Shown here one piece after another: positions 36,062-48,308 of a stretch of 64,000 bases of DNA. The first letter of the stretch is position 1. Each line of letters opens with the position of its first letter. The DNA lies in NCBI RefSeq assembly GCF_964340395.1, contig NC_135558.1, positions 6,293,001 through 6,357,000 of the forward strand, read 5' to 3'. The position numbers and the translations under genes are program-made. This DNA is from Glandiceps talaboti (Eukaryota > Hemichordata > Enteropneusta > Spengelidae). Below the pieces are notes generated by a model. It did not search any database. It had not been told where the DNA came from and was given only the letters and a program-made list of their open reading frames with translations.

Positions 36062-39000
36062 TCACCTCTCATCTCGAGAACTAGAAACATATCTATCTGG
36101 GCTTCCACTGTATCTTTCATTACGAACTCGCTTTCTGTCATGTTTTGACCGTTCACGGCTCTTACTGCGACTCCTTTTTCTGTCATGCCCTTTAGATTTA
36201 GAGGGATGTTTCTTGAGGTCATATTTGTCTCTGCCCCTATCTGAGTCCCTATGTCTGTCTCTATGTCTCTCACGACTGTGACTTCTACTTCGTTTATGTT
36301 CCCGATGGATTCTTTCGCGACTACGACTTCTGTGACTTCTCTTGTCCCTACTTCTACTCCTCCGTTCTCTACTACGACTCCGTTTTCTTTCTCGACTTCT
36401 TCGACTCGGACTGGGACTCCGCCTCCTTTCCTTTTCCCTGTCTCGCTTTTGCCGCTCTCTCTCCCTTTGTAAGGCAGCAGCAAAGTCAGAATCTTCTCTG
36501 CGTTTTGATCTGTGATCAGGACTAGAGCGTTGTTCTCTACTCCGAGAATTTTTGCGATCTGGCGATCTACTGCGTTGTCTTTGTCTGACTGGTGACCTGT
36601 AATCAACAAATATTATACATTCAATCACAAAATGTTTGCATAGTTTCAGTGACCTTTTCAGCAATGGGGAATCTGGTAGGTTTGTGTGCCATTACAATAC
36701 ATTAAAGGGGAACACCAATCACGGCAAGAGTCGTGGTCATAAACTATGGGTTCTGGCAAGTCATTTCATGATTTTAAATCACCTACAATTACTTGCAATT
36801 TCAGAGAAACATCAAGTTGATTTTATGACTTAACAGGATACCTTTGCTATGGGCCCACATTGCCTCGTGGGAGTAAGCAGAAACGATTATTTATGGTGAA
36901 TATGCTTGAATATACTGCTCTTGTGATAGGATAGCAACTAAAGTTACAGCTACACTCAAGACTTCACTAAGGATTGACATGTGTTTCAAAAACTAGAGAT
37001 GTTTGGTCACAACAGAAAGGACTGCATGTTTCAAGATCTAAAGATATTTGTTTACAAGAGAAAGGATGTGTTTCGTCGAGACCTAGATGTGTTTGGTTAC
37101 AAGAGAAAGATTGACGGGTTTCAGGACCTAGAGATATTTGGTCACAAGAGAAAGAGAAAGTTTGTGGACATACATCATCCATACCTGCTCTTCCTCTTTG
37201 ATCGACTTCTCTCCCTGTCCCTTTCACGATCCCTCTCTCTGTCCCTACTCGGTAATTTATCTCGGTCCCTTGCTGCTACACGTTCAGCCTCACCCCATGA
37301 TACTTCTTCAGTTGGTATATGTTCATTTGGTTTCTCTTCTACGACAACGGGTTGTTTCCTTGGTGGCATTCGTCTCTCAATATCCTATAAATTGACATTC
37401 AAACATAAATATAAATTTCATGTGGATCATTTAAAATTCACTTTTCAAATATCATACATTCAACGTTAATGTATGAACAGCGTGAGTATTGCCAAATACA
37501 TTTGGTAATTTCTTCATGCTTTGGTATACCGTACATTCGATTTCTCCATCCATCAAATGATCCGAGAACTGAAACACATAACACATGCTGAAACTTATCA
37601 AAAATGCCTGAAAGAGCAAAATACAGAATATGAGGCACTCACCTTCACAATTGGCACTGGTATACGGGGAAACAATGTAGAAAACCACTCCAATTTGGTA
37701 AGGAAACATCTGAGCATCTCACCAATGTTCATAACACAACCGCCTCCAGCTTTGACATCTAGCTCCTATATGAATACAAAAATAATTTAATTCTCGTTAC
37801 CTAAATTGGAATTTTAACACCTTAGAGTGTCGTACGGGATGTAATTATCACCACCAAAATGTTCTCCAGTAATTCATAATTTACTTAAAGTCACATATAC
37901 ATTAGTTGAAGGGCACGTATGTTTGTATTTTTGTCAGGGAAGCAGTGACAAATGTAGTGTTGCTAATCTCTCCAATGCAATACATAGAACCTTGTTTTAT
38001 TTAACTAAAACATTCTCTGCCCTAAACCTTTACACAGATAAGGATGAATACATAGGACCCTGTTTTGCAGCTCCTCTCTCCAATGGAATACAGGGGCCCC
38101 AGTTTTGCTGCTCATCCCCAACTGCATTACACAGGACCCAGTTTTGTTGAAAACATTCTCAACCCCAAACATGGTATACACAGATAGGATGAATTTACTT
38201 TGTGTATGCATACCTCGTCATCATTCAAATAATCTTCATACCATTCCCATAAATCAGGTGGTGGCTGAGTATATCTGGAAAGGAATAGAAAAAATTAGAA
38301 CTTAAAACCTTTTTTACACAAATAAATATCTTGTGCTGTCTTTTGTCTGCATACGTACACCAACTTTGCAAAATGTCCATGAAATTTCACCACTATCAAA
38401 CTATTCACATCAAATTTTTTCTAATTTCAATTTTAATTTGACATCCAACCAGAATATTGGAAGGAAACAGCCCCTTTGAAATTCAAGTTAATAACACCTT
38501 GCCTATTTAATACTGATGAATACTGAGGTATTATATTTGTCACTTGCAAAGTACATGTAGGATTAGTGTCAAACTTTCATCAGTTTGTACCAATGAGTTT
38601 TGTCCTTGATAAATATTCTTAGTTTCTCAGTTCGACACTTGCATGAACTGTACAGAGAAATAAAATACTACATACCTAATATACATAAATCCAAGAGCTC
38701 TGATATATGGAGAGTCTACATGTGTTATGAGCCCAACAAGCTGTTTACGAGTTAACTTCAAGGTGAAAAGTTTATACAATAGACAGAAAGCAGACGATAC
38801 TATACCCCCAGTACCAACTCCTCTGACCTGAAAGAATAACAACGAAAACATATAAGATTTATGGTGGCATGGAGCTATAATTTGTCGATGTTTAGACATT
38901 TTAATAATCCATATTTGTCACAAAATTTGATATTTTTAGCCCAATAGAGGTACCTCACAGCAAAATATTGATTTTTTATACTCCTACTATTTCTATAGGG

Positions 39001-41391
39001 TCTAGAAAAAGATAACCAGGCCAAACAAACTGCAGTGTACCCCAAATCACCATAGTGTACCCCAAAATCACTATGGAAAATTTCCAAATTAATGAACTGT
39101 TTTATAGCAAACAGAACTTTGACATAAATACATGTTTTCTTTTGTATTGCTTTGTTGTTTGGAGGGGGAGTGTTTGATTACAACATTGTAAATCTGTCAT
39201 TTACAGAAATGGCTAAGAGAAAGTGACAATGAGGAACACATTGTTTCATGGACACGATGATATTCAGAAGCGCAAACACGGTTGTGTTTTCACTACATTG
39301 GTTTGTATGGTCTGGCATCTCTCATCTCTTTCACGTAATACATAGCCAAGATGGCCTTGGCATATATTCCTCGGTTTTAGCACAGGGAATTTGCACAGGG
39401 CAGAGCAAACGTTGACAGGACTTATCTTTACCATCAATATTCTGCCTTTTCATCTGACAATGGACAAGGTTGAAAAAATGGTTTCCAACTGTCATCCACA
39501 GATTCTGCCAGTGACATAGCCATTAACTGCCCCAACATATTACGTACGTACAACCGAAGAATGCTGTTGAAATAGTAGGCAAGTTAGTTAAAACAATGAG
39601 TAGTTACAAAATTGTGATGAAAATCTAACTTAGTGGGTTATCATGTTGTCTGTCTAGTGTTCAATTAATGGGTTTTGGTGACCGGACTATACAATTTACT
39701 ACAAAACAGATACAAACAAGATACTTTGAAGTGCTACTATACCGACATAATCTAGAAATGTTTGTGTTGCAGTCTCAGCTAGACAGCAGCATCTTTTACA
39801 TTATCCCCTGTCTCAGATATGTTGGGCTTGTCATATATACTAAACAGATATCCACTGCTCCAAATGTGATGGCCAAATATAGCTATACAATACACGGCTA
39901 ACATTATACCATGTGTAAGCCAAGTTGTATGTGTTTGAAAAAACTATATGGGATTTATACCCAGGTCTCTCTATGTCACAATAATACATATATGTCATTG
40001 GTTCTACATTGTTCAAAATACAAGTCAAGAGGTTCAGAATTGAAATTTTCAACTTTTTTAAAGGCTTGCACAGATGTATCTATACTATACTATACTATAC
40101 TATACTTCAATATTTTTTTTCATTTAGCCAGAATATATTAGAGACATAACAGTTCTCTCACTGCTTGTCTTCAACTCATAGCGACAAGGGGTCGTAAACT
40201 ATGCCACATGCATTTTCTTGGGGAAGGGGGGTATCTAAATGCACAGCAGACTTAGTTGACATTCCTCTGCTAAACAGAGAACATCACACTGTCTAAAATT
40301 TTTCAACAAACAAGACTGAAATGCTCACCTGTATACAGCAAATCCTTCAAATCAGAATCCAAGAGTTATTTCACTCCCAGCATATATTTCTGTGAGCTAC
40401 CTCTATAGGTTTGATCAATTGTAAACTAAGTATTCTCACAAAGAAAGATAACATTTTCTACTTATGTACACGTATATTCTGGTATATCCATTATTCTGTA
40501 ATGTCACTGACAAGACTTAGGCACCATGCTCTTCCTTTTATCATATCATATCAATGTACTGCCATTGAATAAATGTGTAAGTAAGAGTATCTGGGAAAAT
40601 ATGTAAACATAAGTACTGGTAAATACCTACCCCACCACACATTCCTGTTTGACCTGCAGTCTGTCGACTTCCTCTTTCCCATGGTTCCAAGTGACCCACC
40701 TGTAGGAAAATACAGGAATGATAAACTAAACATGGGCTAACTACAAGATTTGGGTTTTGGTCCACACTGGATCATGTCAGCACTTGGGATAGTTTAGAAA
40801 GTTACTTGACACACATACCATCACCAGCCACATAAAAGTAATGCCATTTTTGGTAATTCTGAGAGTAATACAAACACAGCAACATAATTATAACTGTTGA
40901 AGCTTAGGAAAGACAAATCTACAATCAATTACATCTGGCAAATGTAAAACAAACTTAATTCTTGATTTGAAAAATGAGTTGGGAGTTCAACTTAAAGTTG
41001 AAATTTGGTATTGGTAGAAAATGGGAAATTTGGATACTTCATACAAGGCTCAACAGGCAGCTTGGTTGTCACAAAAAGTTGCTGTGAATTTTCATGGGAT
41101 TAACATTTTGACAAATTTTATACCATGTGGATAATAACACCTTTAAAACCTCAAAAGAATATAGAAAACTTTTGGCACTGACCTTCCACTCACCTTGTAG
41201 TAGATTTCATCAATCACTTCATGATATGTTTTCAGTTTGAATAACTCATTCTTGAAGTATGGCGATGACTGTATATTGGTCAGAATCAATGGGTTTAGAT
41301 TCATGGTTTTCTCATTTCCCCACAGAGCCAAGTTATTGTTCTTCTTCTCACCCTTCTTTGGTTTTTCTTTGACTTGCACTTCTCCGTCCAT
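36062..41391 (-). CDS. PRPF38B: Pre-mRNA-splicing factor 38B (PRP38 family), complete
   Basis: Seven coding exons in transcript order: 41194-41391, 40631-40699, 38676-38827, 38214-38274, 37643-37765, 37185-37384, 36062-36596. All are in phase, giving 445 residues. The N-terminal PRP38 domain (about 20-200) reads LALWGNEKTMNLNPLILTNI, then SSPYFKNELFKLKTYHEV, HLEPWERGSRQTAGQTGMCG, VRGVGTGGIVSSAFCLLYKL, SPYIRALGFMYIRYTQPP and KAGGGCVMNIGEMLRCFLTK. It follows vertebrate PRPF38B and not PRPF38A as I recall them. The C-terminal ~200 residues are an Arg/Ser/Glu/Asp-rich tail typical of spliceosome-associated proteins. PRP38 proteins act in activation of the B spliceosome; PRPF38B's own role is less defined. 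The tail is shorter than the human one. The start is the first ATG in the exon, after an acceptor at 41411-41412. Confidence 0.95.
36978..37165. repeat. Degenerate 42-48-bp tandem repeat in a PRPF38B intron
   Basis: Four units share TTTCAAGACCTAGAGATATT-like sequence followed by TGGTCACAAGAGAAAG. The array ends about 20 bp past the donor of exon 6. Unit lengths differ by multiples of three, so both strands stay open through the array. Confidence 0.8.
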
Positions 41392-41410
41392 CTTTGAAGT
41401 GTTATGTAAA

Positions 41411-43327
41411 CTGAAAAAATTAGAGTTTGAAAAAAGATCTGCATGAATCCAAGTACTTTTCTGTAATGTACCATTTTCTGAACTTCAGTAGATGAGATCA
41501 TGCTGAAAATGTGAGCAAGATGTCAGCGTACTACCCATTTCAAAAGGCTGCATGTGTTGCTACTTTTACCAATTTTGACAGGATTGTGGTTAGTCTGAAC
41601 ATTTTGGGGGGTCTTGAAGGCTCCATACTTAATGTTGGAGTTAGGAAATATCAGATTTTTTGGCTGGTAAGGCATAGTTTAGCAGAAAAATCCACCCAAC
41701 TCTGCGCTTCCGATCGGAATCTCTTCCGTCTATTTGCATTAACGTTAAAGGAATTTGTAGTATTTGCTTCCAGTTAAACAAAGAAAAAACCCTCAAAATC
41801 ACAACAAAACACTACAATTATTGCAGCTAGAAGTCTTGTACTGTGAACAATACCCAGGGGAGCGATTCATTTTTTTTAAATTTGTATTTGTGGCCTAAAG
41901 ATGAAATGACAATTACATTTCAATCCAAACTGATATGATATTTAATCAGCTATACAGCAGCATCTCAATGTGTAGTATCATCCCCATCCCACCCACTACT
42001 CCATTTTTTATGTAAAACAGCTTGGCCTTCAGGAGAAGTTATTCCTAGCTTTCCCCCACTGGAGTCAAACAGGATGACTGATTTGTGAAGCCATTTTGTA
42101 CAAAATATCAGTGAGAACAATGCAGCCATTGTTCATCTGTACTAAGCTATGTCTGGAAAGGTGTCAACTTCAAACAATGACAGATAAACCATCATTCCAT
42201 TTATCATCATAAGATTATTCTCATAAATTGATCCTTTCAACAGGATACACCTGCACAAGGAAATGAAATCAATTATTCATCACTTGATATCGTTAACAAA
42301 AAGATTCCCACTTTAATCTTGTCCAGTTTGAATACATCTATCGGCATTATAACTGTAAGCAGTGATCAAATTTAAGAAAATTTATTACAAAATGATAAAA
42401 AATTTACATACAATTACAAAAAAATGTTAAATGATTTACTGTGAAGAAATAATGTATTTTGGGCACAATGAATCTCAAACTGTCAATAATATTATACATA
42501 ATACAAGGGAAATTACATGATTTAATTCAAGTAGGATTTCCATCTTAGTCATCAAAAATATGTACCACTTCCTGTAATGTTTCTATAGTTCCCTTCTTTG
42601 ACAAAGACTATCAGTTGATCAATAACTGTTGGGGCTAACTTCATCTTGAATTTACAGAATGGGGTTCAGTTATATTTTTACTGCGTTTGTAAAGTAAATA
42701 GATAATTTTTTTTTCAGTTTTCTCCAACTAACTTATATGTGAAGAGCAAACTGACACAAAATACATCATTTCTACTACCATTGTAGTATTTGTACCAACA
42801 TTTGAATTTTGTATGCAAACGGACTCGTACAATGCGTTTTGACTCATATATTTGATCGTTTGTCCTAACAATTGCGTTTGTTCATGTGCTCTTTTAAAAG
42901 TGTAACTGTAAATAAGACCGTTTCAAACAGTCAACATGATTTGAAATCAACATGAGAATCCTTGTGATGCTTGACTCGGGGACGAGACAATAATTATTGA
43001 CGTTTGCCGCGTCATGTCACAGGTTTTCGGTTCCCCAAATGCTCTTTTCCGATTAGAATCACACACAATAGCCTATAAGAGGAAATGCCAAAAATACAGT
43101 GGGTTTATTTTTGATAGGTTGTAAGTTATTGGTTTCCCAGCTTTTCAACAAGCAACACACAAAACGTCGAATGGACGTAACGTATGAATCTTACCCTTAC
43201 CCATGGCCATGCAACATGTACATTTACGAGTCACGACGTATCACAATTGGCCGAGTCATCTTCCAAAATCGATTCATGAAAACGTGTTCTATCTTCTGAA
43301 ACCAATATTCATCACAGTTGTACTCAC
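41411..43327 (-). other. Probable 5' UTR intron of PRPF38B
   Basis: The acceptor next to 41410 (CTAATTTTTTCAG on the - strand) implies an upstream non-coding exon. Nothing protein-coding was recognised in the ~1.9 kb between it and the donor candidate at 43326-43327. Confidence 0.5.
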
Positions 43328-43440
43328 CTTATATGAATAAATGGCTGTAAGGCAGCAGCTGTGCAACAGAAAAACTCTATGAAATTTCAGTGTACGTACC
43401 ACGCTTCCCTTTCCAAAAATCAAACATGGCGACTCACTGC
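43328..43440 (-). other. Candidate non-coding first exon of PRPF38B
   Basis: On the - strand a consensus donor, ATAAG|GTGAGT, ends at 43328. A second possible donor, CGTG|GTACGT, lies at about 43399. The exon would contain an upstream ATG (ATGTTTGATTTTTGG) that is out of frame with the main start. The TSS is placed only by the promoter motif just upstream. Confidence 0.35.
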
Positions 43441-43446
43441 CCAATT

Positions 43447-43456
43447 GCATTATGGG
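43447..43456 (-). promoter_or_regulatory. CCCATAATGC promoter motif of PRPF38B
   Basis: Same core as at 32378 and 54644, in the same orientation relative to the gene. It lies next to a CACGTGAC E-box-like site (43469-43476) and locally higher CpG content. Confidence 0.4.
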
Positions 43457-43770
43457 CCTAACTATGTCACGTGACTGTCAACCCCGCTGTGAAATCTCGG
43501 CACTCACCATACCGCTATAAAATAACTTTCTCATACGTTTTTGTTATCTATTACATGTAATCTATGCATGCATCTATCTATCCCGATATTTCTTTTTTAT
43601 TCAGTTATTTAATTTCTTAACCAAGTTTTTATACTAGGAACGACAATGTGCTTGTTTGTCAATAAATTGCAAACATTAAAAAATGTTTAAAATATTTATG
43701 TAAAATAACAAACTTTAAATTCTCCACACTTTTTAGATATTTTTTGATTTATTGAGTTACAAAGACTTGG

Positions 43771-43974
43771 TCGATGCAATCTGATTAAAATCCGATGTGG
43801 TGAAAGCGTCTAAATGCTTTATTTACCTCTATTTCCATCGTTTTGTGTCATTTGTGCATTCCAAGGTGGCGATCACTTGGTACGAAAACAAACCACACAA
43901 AACAATGGAAATAGAGGTAAATAAAGCATTTAGACGCTTTCACCAAATCAGATTTTAATCAGATTGTGGTCGAT
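43771..43974. mobile_element. Long foldback element with ~78-bp, nearly identical arms
   Basis: The left arm (43771-43848) contains GGTGAAAGCGTCTAAATGCT, then ACCTCTATTTCCAT. The right arm (43894-43974) is its inverted copy (ATGGAAATAGAGGT, then AGCATTTAGACGCTTTCACC). By eye only a handful of mismatches separate them, so the palindrome is young. The ~45-bp loop holds CCAAGGTGGCGATCACTTGG. Confidence 0.8.
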
Positions 43975-44934
43975 ACTACTTCACAGGGTTTTTTTTCAAG
44001 TCGGAAAACACAGTATAGTTGTCTCAAGAAAATCTAAAATAAATACCCATTAAATTTGTCATCCTTATGGAACACTTTAACATGGTTTTGTCTAGTTCTT
44101 CAAAACACATCAATATATACTTGAATGTGTTCAATGAGTAATGGGTAAAATTCTTTCTGTCTGAATGGATTGACAGCCCCCTCTGGGCAATGACACCACA
44201 GGGGCTAAATGTTCAATCTCATGCTACATACTACCTAATCACTTCATAATCAAGTCATTCATTTCTTCAACAGTTTCTAAAAATGCAATACTTACAACAA
44301 TCACATATTCACATATACAAATACTAAATAATCAACCAAGAGATATGTCTAGGAATATTTATTCAAGGGAAGCATTTCCTTTTGTACTCAATTGTAAAAA
44401 ATAAGACAAATAACTTTATTGACTTCCAATATATTTTGTCTGAATACAAAATAATTATGTTTGCAACATGGCATGTTGATCCTGAAACTAACCAGTGAAT
44501 GAAAATGTTTGCATATCCGTATTAACAAGATTTCCTCCATGGAGTTTACGAGATTTACCGTAATTTACCTTCATTAAATCTTAAGAACTGGGGTTAGAGA
44601 TGATTCGATACCACATTGGCATCCAGACTACAATAGTAGTTATCATAAACACTACTTATCATGAAATAACTATTCTACAAATGTTAAAATCTTGTTTAAA
44701 TTTCCTATACAAGAATCTAGATCTTATAGTTAATAAAGACACTGTTAGTGATAATTTATTTTAATTTTCTAAAGAAGTATAGTTTAAAAGAAGTATCAAA
44801 ATTGTAAAACCTGTTAAAATTCTGTATTAAAATCACATTCTATTATGTCAATAATGTAATACATGTACTTTATTAAAATTTATCATTTGTCTTCAGTCCA
44901 TGTGTTATTTTTTTCATTCTGCGAGGGACAATCA

Positions 44935-45305
44935 CACAAGCTCAATAAACAAACTTTGTTCATTTAGGGGGAGGGGTCTGGCATCTGATTATTGCTGAAC
45001 TTCATGTTTGCACTTCTAATCAAATTTTGAAATTTTTCACAATTTCAATGATAACAGGTTCTGTATTTACCATCTCGTATTTACTGAGATGTTGATAAGT
45101 TGATTCTAATGTGATATATAGTGCTGGGTTTTTACCATCATATATTTACATTGCATCATCGTAGTGGTGTGAGCACTACAATTTTTATCATGGTTTAGAT
45201 CATATATAAATGTGTCAATGTGTGAATGTTTGTGCAGGGGAGGGGAGTGGGGTTTATCCTAAATGAACAAAGTTTGTGTATTGTGCAACACTGTGCAATC
45301 ATCCC
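44935..45305. mobile_element. TIR element, ~370 bp
   Basis: The left end reads GGGACAATCACACAAGCTC, then AAACAAACTTTGTTCATTTAG. The right end is the inverted counterpart (CTAAATGAACAAAGTTTGTG, then GTGCAATCATCCC). The TIRs are about 45 bp and imperfect. Both are bordered inside by G-rich stretches (GGGGGAGGGG; GGGGAGGGGAGTGGGG). There is no coding capacity. Confidence 0.6.
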
Positions 45306-46233
45306 TTAAAGTTCAAATACTTCTAGTTCCAAAGTGACAAAAAAATCACTCACTGCTACACACTGCAAATGGAATACAGAGAATAGGAATAGACACTGAT
45401 AGCATGTGTACATATCAAATAATGCATTTGATCTCATTGTGAACACAAATCAATACAACCTGCAAAAACATCAGTATGTCCATTTGCTTGAATGAAGTCA
45501 GATATAGATGTCAAAAACACTATAATCTAAGAGAGTCTCTAAACATACCACATTTCTGTAGTAAAGTACAGTAAGGAAAACGCTCAATAAATACTAGATA
45601 CACCTAACAGGCATTTTTCTATTTTTATCTAAAACTGTACACATTGTACCAAAGTCCCTCTATATGTGTGATTGTACATGCATGGCTAAGATATTTGTCA
45701 TGTGAGAAAAAAACATTTCTCTTCAGTAACCTCTACAATTTGTGCACTTTTAGGAAAGGTTTGTACATAGGACTCGGTAAATGAGAAATAAAGATTGTTA
45801 AACACTGAAAACAAATTATTCACATTGAATTTTCTTTCATACACTTTCCCAACATAAAATGATAATTTATTCATATACATATAATTTGTTTACCACAGTT
45901 ACTTTTTCCTCACTTCATGACTGACACTATAAAATCAAAGTATTTCAGTTGAAATAGTGTGGAATAAATTCATTTTCGAAAGTCTTAAAAATTTTCACTC
46001 AAATCTCTAGTAACTAATTCTGCTTCTACTTACGTAAAAAAAGTTGTTGTAAATATGTAATTATACTATGTAAAACGCAAGTTGTCAAATTCAAACAAAA
46101 ATACAGATTTATTTTTTTCTGGATATTCATCACAATGACAAGTGTATTTGTTATTACTTCAAATGTAAGTAAATAAACTCAAAATCACGTTTTCATAAAT
46201 TAAACTGGCGCAGATACAAATATAATTTTCAGA

Positions 46234-46343
46234 TATAATTCAACCAGAAAATACTTGTGACATATTGGGCCTTGTTACCACTCATCTTCCACTTGTAGTG
46301 ACAAGGCCCCTTAGATTACCGATATTTTCCTAAACTGAATAAC
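46234..46343. mobile_element. Foldback element, CTAAGGG family, copy 2
   Basis: GGGCCTTGTTACCACTCATC, then TAGTGACAAGGCCCCTTAG, and flanking AATTCAACCAGAAAATA against ATATTTTCCTAAACTGAAT, match copy 1 at 3949 in both arms. A fragment of similar sequence (CTCATAGCGACAAGGGG) lies near 40177. Confidence 0.7.
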
Positions 46344-46471
46344 TTGGGGATCATGTATAAATTTGATTTTTCATGAAATTAAGGTGAAAATATCTTCTAA
46401 GCAGAATCTAACTACACACCAAAAAGTATAATCATAAATAACCTGCATGTTTTCATGGAAGACTATGGTAG

Positions 46472-46690
46472 TAGCGTAGTTGGTGCAGTAGTTGAGTTCT
46501 AGAGTTGTAGCATAGTTGGTGCAGTTGTTGAGTTCTAGAGTTGTAACGTAGTTGGTGCAGTAGTTGAGTTCTAGAGTTGTAGCATAGTTGGTGCAGTAGT
46601 TGAGTTCTAGAGTTGTAACGTAGTTGGTGCAGTAGTTGAGTTCTAGAGTTGTAACGTAGTTGGTGCAGTATTTGAGCTCTGAACTAGGAA
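46472..46690. repeat. 36-bp minisatellite, six copies
   Basis: Unit GTAGCATAGTTGGTGCAGTA, then GTTGAGTTCTAGAGTT. Because 36 is a multiple of three, the - strand shows an open frame with a 12-residue repeat; this is a by-product of unit length and there is no splice or promoter context. Confidence 0.95.
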
Positions 46691-47040
46691 TTGTAAATGA
46701 CAATGGCAATAAATACAGAACTGGTTTATATATGAGTCTCTGAGCTGCTTTGATTAAATCTTTTCAATAAAAAAAAAACTCTAACAATATCATCTAACAA
46801 TTTCAAATGTTGTTTGAACTCCTACATTCTATAAAATATATAATAAAGGTGATCTTTGTGCACACGATTTGCTGTAAAGTATAAATTAACATCAAAACAT
46901 GAATTCTTACTGTTAACTTACAAAGTCCTACTACTTTATTATATCAAAACAAGCATGTTATTGGTATATTTTTCATCTAAGTTATAGTGACATTCATATA
47001 ACTGTTGCATTAGCATGTGTCAGTATTTGCTAAGGGTGAC

Positions 47041-47425
47041 AAATATCTGAGTTTTCTGAGTTTCCCTGGGTTCCTCACCAAACTTATGGTACAAGGTATG
47101 AAAATCTATGCAAATTTTACCAGATTCCCTCCTCTGTTACCAGGGTTACCCACCCAAATTATGGTACAAGGTATAGAAATCTATGCAATTTTACAAGATT
47201 CCCTCCTCTGTTACCAGGGTTACCAACCAAAATTATGGTACAAGGTATGGAAATCTGCAAATTTTACCAGATTCCCTCCTCTGTTACAAGGGTTACCAAC
47301 CAAAATTATGGTACAAGGTATAGAAATCTATGCAATTTTACAAGATTTCGCCCTCTATTACCTGGGTTCCTCACCAAAATTATGGTACAAGGTATGGATA
47401 TCCGTGCAATTTTACCAGATTTCCC
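47041..47425. repeat. ~75-bp tandem array, about five copies
   Basis: The unit includes CCCTCCTCTGTTACCAGGGT, then ACCAAAATTATGGTACAAGG, then ATGCAATTTTACCAGATT. Single relatives of the unit are scattered at 10594, 17101 and 24020. Open frames across it reflect the unit length only. Confidence 0.9.
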
Positions 47426-47959
47426 TCCATGTTTGTACCATACATGCTAATCTACATGTACATGAAATTGTCAAAGTTATTTTATTGTAAACAAGACCAC
47501 CAGTAATTTGTCTCATTTTCACTCAATAAAACAAACTGGTCATCATTGGCATTCAGCAATGTTGTCTTAAAGTTAAAACAACCAAGCTTCGTTGCTACAA
47601 TAGTCAATATTCTGGTTCAAAGATGCAATACATGAGACGATGTCTCGTGTTGTTACTTTTTGGCTTGTTTTGTCTTAATATTACATTTGAAGTAACATTT
47701 TCATCATTGAGTCATATAGACCTGTTTTACTAAAAGACTGAACGTCATCAAAGATAGACACAGGTTTTATTAGTAAATCCAGATTAGTCAGGTGACAACC
47801 ATTCCCCTGAGTAGCGCATATGCACAACGTTCAATCTGTACATACAAAATACATGGCGCTGTACAGGCAGCATGTGATCCACCTAAGAACAGATAACAGG
47901 TCCATGGTTGTGAGAGTGTCAAGACACTTTTGTCTCACAAGAATTGTTGTTTCACATAC

Positions 47960-48296
47960 GACTCTGGTAATCAAGCCTTCGGTTTACAAAGATATCCTCA
48001 AACTAAATCCACCATTCTTCAATGTGGTAGATTACACAAGTGGGTGATAGCAGTGGGTCGTCTGGTGTTGTGTAATCTAACCACCCTGTGATCAACATAG
48101 TGTAAACATTGGAAGTCCAAAAACAGTACACTGCAGCAAGTTCATGGAACTGTCAATAAAACTCTGCAATGTCTCCCTACTCAGACTATAGTTAAACCAA
48201 GGCCCATTCAATAGCTTATCACTGTTGTATCAACATGTTTCAACATAGTTTTAGTTTGTGTCTATCTTAGTAAAATGAAGGCTCAATTACCAGAGT
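47960..48296. mobile_element. TIR element (CTCTGGTAACNGAGCCTT ends), copy B, abutting the FBXW5 stop
   Basis: Begins ACTCTGGTAATCAAGCCTTC and ends GAAGGCTCAATTACCAGAGT. It is homologous to copy A at 34105 but carries an extra inner inverted segment (TAGATTACACAAGTGGGTGA and TGTGTAATCTAACCACCCTG). Its right end is 12 bp from the FBXW5 stop codon, so it supplies the start of that gene's 3' UTR. Confidence 0.75.
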
Positions 48297-48308
48297 AATA
48301 TTTTAAAT

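Larger units (their letters stand above)
43980..48300. other. Intergenic region between PRPF38B and FBXW5, repeat-rich
   Basis: No coding exon was recognised. It holds the TIR element at 44935, the foldback at 46234, the 36-bp minisatellite, the ~75-bp array and TIR copy B. A - strand AATAAA (TTTATT 47481-47486) is a candidate end for the FBXW5 transcript. Confidence 0.55.

Noticed and set aside
36022-36609. A 195-codon - strand frame overlapping the last PRPF38B exon
   Set aside because: It is another frame of the Arg/Ser-rich tail; the spliced PRPF38B frame has the acceptor, phase and homology.
36967-37227. Frame continuing past the PRPF38B exon 6 donor on the - strand
   Set aside because: It is out of frame with exon 6 and lies in the intronic repeat; I kept it only as an observation about the repeat.
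46371-46709. A 112-codon - strand frame with a 12-residue repeat (LNYCTNYVTTLE-like)
   Set aside because: The frame comes from a 36-bp minisatellite; there is no promoter, splice or homology support.
47017-47490. A 157-codon + strand frame with repeats
   Set aside because: It reflects the ~75-bp tandem array, whose unit length is a multiple of three; single relatives elsewhere are not open.
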